Source: an uncultured Clostridia bacterium
Lineage (GTDB): Bacteria; Bacillota; Clostridia; Christensenellales; Pumilibacteraceae
Reading direction: 5' to 3'
Assembly (NCBI GenBank): GCA_947175335.1
Contig: CAMWMF010000006.1
Span: forward strand, 24,442 to 88,441
DNA length: 64,000 nt
This document shows positions 60,322 through 64,000 of this stretch, one piece after another. How positions within the stretch are numbered: the stretch's first letter is position 1; the number at the start of each line of letters is the position of its first letter. The notes under the pieces are model-generated. The model was not told the origin of the DNA. It was given only the letters and a program-made list of their open reading frames with translations, and made no database searches. The position numbers and the translations under genes were made by a program.

Positions 60322-61273
60322 GGAGTTTATCGAATTAAAAAAGCAATTAAAATCGCAAAAGCCCGCGCCGTGCTACGTTTGCTACGGCGACGACGATTTT
60401 ATATTGGACCGTGCGCTGTCGTTGCTTACGGCATTGGCGGCGGAGCCTAAGCCGTTCAACTGCGTGGATAAGGAGTTTGCCACCTCCCGCGACCTTACGG
60501 ACGAGCTTATGCAGCTGCCGCTGCTCGGTGATTACCGCGTGGTAGTGGCGCGCGGCAAGGTGGATAAGGGAGCGGTGGAGAAGTATCTCGAACATCCCAA
60601 TCCCGCCGCGGTGTTGGTATTGCCTTCTTACACTCCGCATGACAGCTGGAACAGGGCGGCTTCGCCCGATATTCCCAAGGGCGGGGTAGGCGTGGATTGC
60701 AACCGACTGCCGTTAAAGCAAATAATACCGTTTGTTACCGCGCTGTGCGCACGCACGGGCGCTGCAATGGACGAAAAGGCGATTACATTGCTGGCTAACC
60801 GCTGCGGCGGATATATGACGCGTATCAACAGCGAAACGCAAAAGCTGGCTGTGCTAAGGGCGAACGGGCGGATAACCGAGGACGACGTTACAGAGCAGGT
60901 AAAGGCCGATACGGAGTTTGTGGTGTTCGAGCTGTGCGACAGCATACTTGCTGGCGACCCAGCGCGTGCGTTGTCCATAGTGGACGGCATGGCCAAGAAC
61001 AACGATTTGGTGGCGGCTTTCACGCTTATATACAACAGGTTCAGAAAGATATTCGCAGCCTCAGTCGATCCCGACGGAATCGCAGGCCTTGGCGTAAAAC
61101 CGTACCAAGTGAGTAAGCTTAAGGCCGAAGGAACAAAGTACGGTAGGCTTCGGCTGAAAAAGGTGCTCGACGCATTGGAAAGCGCCGATTACGGCTACAA
61201 GACGGGCGCGACCACAGTGTACGACGCGCTTACATGTTTCGTTGCGCAAGCCGCATATGGAACTGCCGATTAA
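60320..61273 (+). CDS. holA: DNA polymerase III subunit delta
   Basis: The 317-residue clamp-loader delta subunit opens the beta clamp. The family start ELKKQLKSQKPAPCYVCYGDDDFILDRAL aligns with HolA N-termini, and the body has LLGDYRVVVARG and LANRCGGYMTRINSETQKL. The C-terminal collar ends in YKTGATTVYDALTCFVAQAAYG. The start is taken as GTG at 60320 by this alignment; the frame is open further up through a palindromic region, which is not coding-like. The last five codons and stop lie within a second palindrome (61259-61418). Both ends of the gene are thus embedded in repeats. Confidence 0.88.
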   Translation: MEFIELKKQLKSQKPAPCYVCYGDDDFILDRALSLLTALAAEPKPFNCVDKEFATSRDLTDELMQLPLLGDYRVVVARGKVDKGAVEKYLEHPNPAAVLVLPSYTPHDSWNRAASPDIPKGGVGVDCNRLPLKQIIPFVTALCARTGAAMDEKAITLLANRCGGYMTRINSETQKLAVLRANGRITEDDVTEQVKADTEFVVFELCDSILAGDPARALSIVDGMAKNNDLVAAFTLIYNRFRKIFAASVDPDGIAGLGVKPYQVSKLKAEGTKYGRLRLKKVLDALESADYGYKTGATTVYDALTCFVAQAAYGTAD

Positions 61274-61418
61274 GTTCGTGCGGCATCTTGCTACCAATTT
61301 GTGCGCTAAGTGCGTCTATGCACCGCGCACGTAGCTCCACTACGAGCGCAGCGCATATCCTTCTTATCGCGCAAATTGCCTACGCAATCTTGCCACGTCA
61401 CTTAATCGCAGTTCCCAC
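61259..61418. repeat. Imperfect palindrome (160 bp) overlapping the holA 3' end
   Basis: GGAACTGCCGATTAAG (from 61259) pairs with CTTAATCGCAGTTCC (to 61417). The inside pairs as well: GCATCTTGCTACCAATTTGTGCGC with GCGCAAATTGCCTACGCAATCTTGC-type sequence, down to GTAGCTCCACTAC. The core CGTAG-CTC-ACTACGA-CGC is shared with the element at 60036. The left arm encodes the last holA residues and stop, so part of the palindrome is translated. Confidence 0.72.
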
Positions 61419-61440
61419 TAACAACTAGCAGAGGTGTAAT

Positions 61441-61977
61441 TTGATAGATATAGCAAAAAGAAAACTGCCTTCGCCAATACTGCCTATTTTAGCGTACATA
61501 AGCTATTGTGCTGCGGGCTGGTTTGCGGCGCGCGGGGATTTGGCGTACTATTGCAGTCAAATGCAAATGGGTGATATATTAAGTCATGACGCGGTCGCGT
61601 TCTTTATAGGCGGGCTTATTCCGTTTGCGCTGTATATGATAATTGCGCGTTTTATTTTCCGAACAATGCATATGCGTTGCGGAGGGGATGTTAGGTCTAT
61701 AAGATACGGTCTTAATTTTGCGGTAATTGCCGCCAACCTGTTGCTTTTTGCGCTCAAATTCATTTATATTTCTGCGCCGCTGTATTCGGATGTGTTGGAA
61801 ATAATATTGGATCCCATTGTCACAATAGCGTTTGTATCGCTGTACATGTGGTATGCGTTCAAAATGCAATATGTGGAAAAATCGAGGTTTCGCTTTGTGC
61901 TTTCGCAAGTGCTCGGCGCGTTTTTGGCAATGTACGGCTTGCTTGCATTGATTAATCTTATAGTGTCGGTGGCGTAG
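61441..61977 (+). CDS. Five-helix membrane protein, function unknown
   Basis: The 178-residue protein has about five membrane segments (ILPILAYISYCAAGWFAA, AVAFFIGGLIPFALYMIIARFIF, YGLNFAVIAANLLLFALKFIYI, VLEIILDPIVTIAFVSLYMWYAF, VLGAFLAMYGLLALINLIVSVA). No family is recognised. The start is a TTG with AGAGGTG upstream. Its stop is 8 bases before the M28-like lipoprotein start, so the two are surely co-transcribed and may form a membrane unit. Confidence 0.7.
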   Translation: MIDIAKRKLPSPILPILAYISYCAAGWFAARGDLAYYCSQMQMGDILSHDAVAFFIGGLIPFALYMIIARFIFRTMHMRCGGDVRSIRYGLNFAVIAANLLLFALKFIYISAPLYSDVLEIILDPIVTIAFVSLYMWYAFKMQYVEKSRFRFVLSQVLGAFLAMYGLLALINLIVSVA

Positions 61978-61985
61978 GTGACGGT

Positions 61986-63443
61986 ATGAAAAAACGATTT
62001 TCTGTTTTGTCGATTATATTGTGCGTAATCGTAGCCGCGCTGTGCTTGGTCGGTTGTTCGGATCACGGCGCGCCCGCGCACACCACCCAAAATCCCAATT
62101 ATGTTATAACGCCCGAGCAAGCGGCGGCGGAATACGCCAAGTTTATGACGGAAGAGCGCGTGGACCGTACAACGTTTACCAAGGGTGAGCTCGCTGCCGC
62201 TACGTATCTTAAAGAACGCTTGCAAGAAATGGGGTATGAGGATGCCGACTTGAAATCGTTTAAGACGAGCGAAAACGAGATGACCGATTTAAGCAGTCAA
62301 AACGTAGTGGCGCATCTTAGGCCTATCAACAAGACTGCCAAAAACGTTATAATCGGCGCGTACTACGACAACCGCAATAAGGCTGCATATAACGGTGCAA
62401 GAGCCGACGAAGGTGAAGGCGCTGTTTCTGCAACTGCCGTAGCCGCAGTATTGAGCGTAGCGGACTATTTGATAAACCACAAATCGGCAATCGACTCGCA
62501 ACTGCAAGTTACTATAGTATTTTTCGGCGCGTCGTACATGACCAACGACGGAGCAAAGACTTTTTTGGATCAAATGGATGACGTCGATTACAACAACACA
62601 GTGCTTATGATTGAAATGCAACGGCTGTGTGGCGATCATATTTACGCTTTTTCGGACGCGCGGGAGACGCAGCGTGAAAAGCTTTTCGATAGGGTGGCTG
62701 CTGACAACGGATTGGATATTTACAAGCTAACGTCTAAAAGTCCGTTAATAACAGGCTTGTCCACGCTTAACGGCATACCGTACTATCAATGGGCGTACAG
62801 TGGCGTGTTTAGTGTGTTTTTCAATGCAGGAGTTCCCACAGTCAATCTTGTGTGCGCCAACTGGGAATCGTCCAACCTTTCCGATATAGAATCGACCGGT
62901 CACGATAATTTTTTGTATTCTGAAAACGACACCTTGCGCAATGTCAAAAAATACCATCCCGACTATGCTCAAAAAATGGCGACGGCAGCAACCTTGACGG
63001 TACAAGCATTGTGCGATAACGAGTTTACAAAGACTATGACGTACGACCGTGACAACTTTCCAAATACCGACGCGTTAAGTTCGAGCTGGATTTGGTATCT
63101 TGTAGTGTTGTCGATAATTATCGTTTGCGCCGCAGTTATGGTCGGTATAAATGCGTACCTAAAAAAGAAGCATCCCATTGTAGTAAAGGCTCCGCCGCAA
63201 ATGAAAATGGCTGTGTTCGGAATGGATTACGAGGATAAAGACGCGGCCGATATATTTATCGATATACAGAACGGCAACGACAATATATTCGACGGCATAG
63301 AAAACAATAAACCCAAAAGCAACGATCCGTTCGACGATATATTTCCGCCTGCGGCTCCGACCGATGGGGGAAAGGGTAGCGGCGATGACAACGGCGAGCA
63401 AGGCGGCGACCCGTTTGACAATCCGCCGACCGAAGATAAGTAA
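61986..63443 (+). CDS. M28-peptidase-like lipoprotein with degenerate zinc site
   Basis: The 485-residue protein has lipobox LVGC (Cys24), an extracytoplasmic M28-like domain (about 50-345), a C-terminal membrane helix (WYLVVLSIIIVCAAVMVGINAYL) and an acidic tail. M28 peptidases use a HxD...GA.DNxSG...GEE...D...H zinc site. Here NVIIGAYYDNRNKAAYNGARADEGEG has Tyr126 for the first His, and the Glu pair after the strand VFFG is AS (182-183). STGHDNFLY keeps a His. Activity is therefore doubtful; it may be a binding protein. The preceding 5-helix gene is 8 bases away. The gene fragment at the left edge of the window may be of similar type. Confidence 0.75.
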   Translation: MKKRFSVLSIILCVIVAALCLVGCSDHGAPAHTTQNPNYVITPEQAAAEYAKFMTEERVDRTTFTKGELAAATYLKERLQEMGYEDADLKSFKTSENEMTDLSSQNVVAHLRPINKTAKNVIIGAYYDNRNKAAYNGARADEGEGAVSATAVAAVLSVADYLINHKSAIDSQLQVTIVFFGASYMTNDGAKTFLDQMDDVDYNNTVLMIEMQRLCGDHIYAFSDARETQREKLFDRVAADNGLDIYKLTSKSPLITGLSTLNGIPYYQWAYSGVFSVFFNAGVPTVNLVCANWESSNLSDIESTGHDNFLYSENDTLRNVKKYHPDYAQKMATAATLTVQALCDNEFTKTMTYDRDNFPNTDALSSSWIWYLVVLSIIIVCAAVMVGINAYLKKKHPIVVKAPPQMKMAVFGMDYEDKDAADIFIDIQNGNDNIFDGIENNKPKSNDPFDDIFPPAAPTDGGKGSGDDNGEQGGDPFDNPPTEDK

Positions 63444-63460
63444 ACATATAAGACAATAAA

Positions 63461-63484
63461 AAAGGCGCTGATGACAGCGCCTTT
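63461..63484. terminator. Bidirectional terminator
   Basis: Stem AAAGGCGCTG / CAGCGCCTTT with a 4-base loop between convergent genes. Confidence 0.88.
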
Positions 63485-63497
63485 AAATTTGCTTTGT

Positions 63498-63956
63498 TTA
63501 ACTGAACCAACCGCTTATCGTTTGGCCGAGGTTGGAAAAGAATTGGGTTATGCCGAACTTGCTGAACATATCGGACATAATTGTGGCGAAGTCGAAGCTG
63601 TCCACAACAAGCCAGCACCACAATATTACAACGGCAAACGTTGCTACAATAAGAATGGCAATATTAATCAAGCAACTACGCCAGTTTAAGGGACTGCGCA
63701 GTTTTTTGAGTTTGGTGTTGGGATCGTTACTTTCCTTAATGGCTTGTTCAAGCTGCGCCGCGGTCATCTGATCGGGCGACAGGTTGGAAAGCGGAACGGA
63801 CGGTGTGCCGGCAGAGGGCATACCGTTAGCGGCTCCTGCGGGCGGAGTTCCGCCGGCTGCTGCCGCATCTTTGCCTTTTTTATCCTTGCCCTTTTTTTCC
63901 TTTACGGGTTTTTCCTTAGCGGGCTTAGCGGGTTTTGCTGTGTCCTTTTTTGCCAT
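63498..63956 (-). CDS. Lys-rich N-terminus, single-helix membrane protein
   Basis: The 152-residue protein begins with a very basic Lys/Ala/Pro stretch (AKPAKPAKEKPVKEKKGKDK), a Gly/Pro/Ala linker, a short amphipathic helix (TAAQLEQAIKESNDPNTKLKKL), one membrane helix (LINIAILIVATFAVVILWCWLVV) and a Phe-rich tail. No signal peptide; the basic half should be cytoplasmic. The Lys-rich end may bind nucleic acid or membrane lipid, as a guess. GGATGCTATGG has no strong ribosome site before the ATG, though AGAGGATG is close. Function unknown. Confidence 0.68.
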   Translation of the reverse strand: MAKKDTAKPAKPAKEKPVKEKKGKDKKGKDAAAAGGTPPAGAANGMPSAGTPSVPLSNLSPDQMTAAQLEQAIKESNDPNTKLKKLRSPLNWRSCLINIAILIVATFAVVILWCWLVVDSFDFATIMSDMFSKFGITQFFSNLGQTISGWFS

Positions 63957-64000
63957 AGCATCCTCTAATAGATTAATCTAACATATAGTATATATCATAT

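Overview
The window reads as a chromosomal segment of a Gram-positive, spore-related member of the Bacillota (Clostridia-like), probably an uncultured gut lineage. The basis is inference: single-membrane lipoproteins, sigma-A promoters of the TTGACA-N17-TATAAT type, AGGAGG ribosome sites, a CotF-type spore coat protein, a diaminopimelate pathway, BioY, a Nim-type flavoprotein, InlB-type surface repeats and a BspA-type leucine-rich protein. Genes are dense on both strands. I saw no rRNA, tRNA, CRISPR array or transposase.

Layout. 1-3.9 kb: the 3' part of a membrane protein and a GH95-family protein that seems to lack its catalytic acid and base. 3.9-6.6 kb (minus): asd-dapA-dapB, the entry to lysine/diaminopimelate synthesis, divergent from an M20 peptidase. 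7.8-11.9 kb: an uncharacterised trio (membrane protein, TPR protein, helical-repeat protein). 12-15.7 kb: YkvI-like permease, Nim-like flavoprotein, aldo/keto reductase-ferredoxin fusion, DUF1893 and an AT-rich orphan. 15.8-18.6 kb (minus): an ABC importer of the nitrate/sulfonate/HMP class with an extra 63-residue protein. 18.8-20.1 kb: a lipoprotein and a divergent XRE regulator sharing a two-site operator. 20.4-24.4 kb: valS, DUF4364, TSCPD protein, bioY. 24.6-26.7 kb: an oversized sugar-type ABC ATPase with three TOBE-like units and a Lys-rich coding-like tail beyond its stop codon. 26.9-29.5 kb (minus): cysE-cysS and a MarR regulator. 29.8-39.1 kb: a 3104-residue surface protein. 39.1-44.3 kb: a phosphoribosyltransferase, two spore-coat-like genes, recX, P1 peptidase, acpS and nnr. 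44.4-49 kb: zinc-ribbon membrane protein, small C15-like protein, MazEF-type pair, pfkB. 49-57.4 kb: DNA repair genes dinB, uvrB and uvrA around a lipoprotein. 57.5-64 kb: leucine-rich protein, YetF/DUF4363 pair, holA flanked by palindromes, membrane protein, degenerate M28 lipoprotein and a Lys-rich membrane protein.

The unusual layer is non-coding. AATTCCG/AATTAAG-type repeats recur in seven or more intergenic spots; one encodes the last residues of CysS and two abut start codons that lack ribosome sites. Three large imperfect palindromes occur, two of them on either side of holA. The one upstream of holA starts at the predicted transcription start and its closing stem covers the predicted ribosome site and start codon, so it is either a repeat insertion or a regulatory leader. 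Several genes have a -10 box so close to the ATG that they look leaderless.
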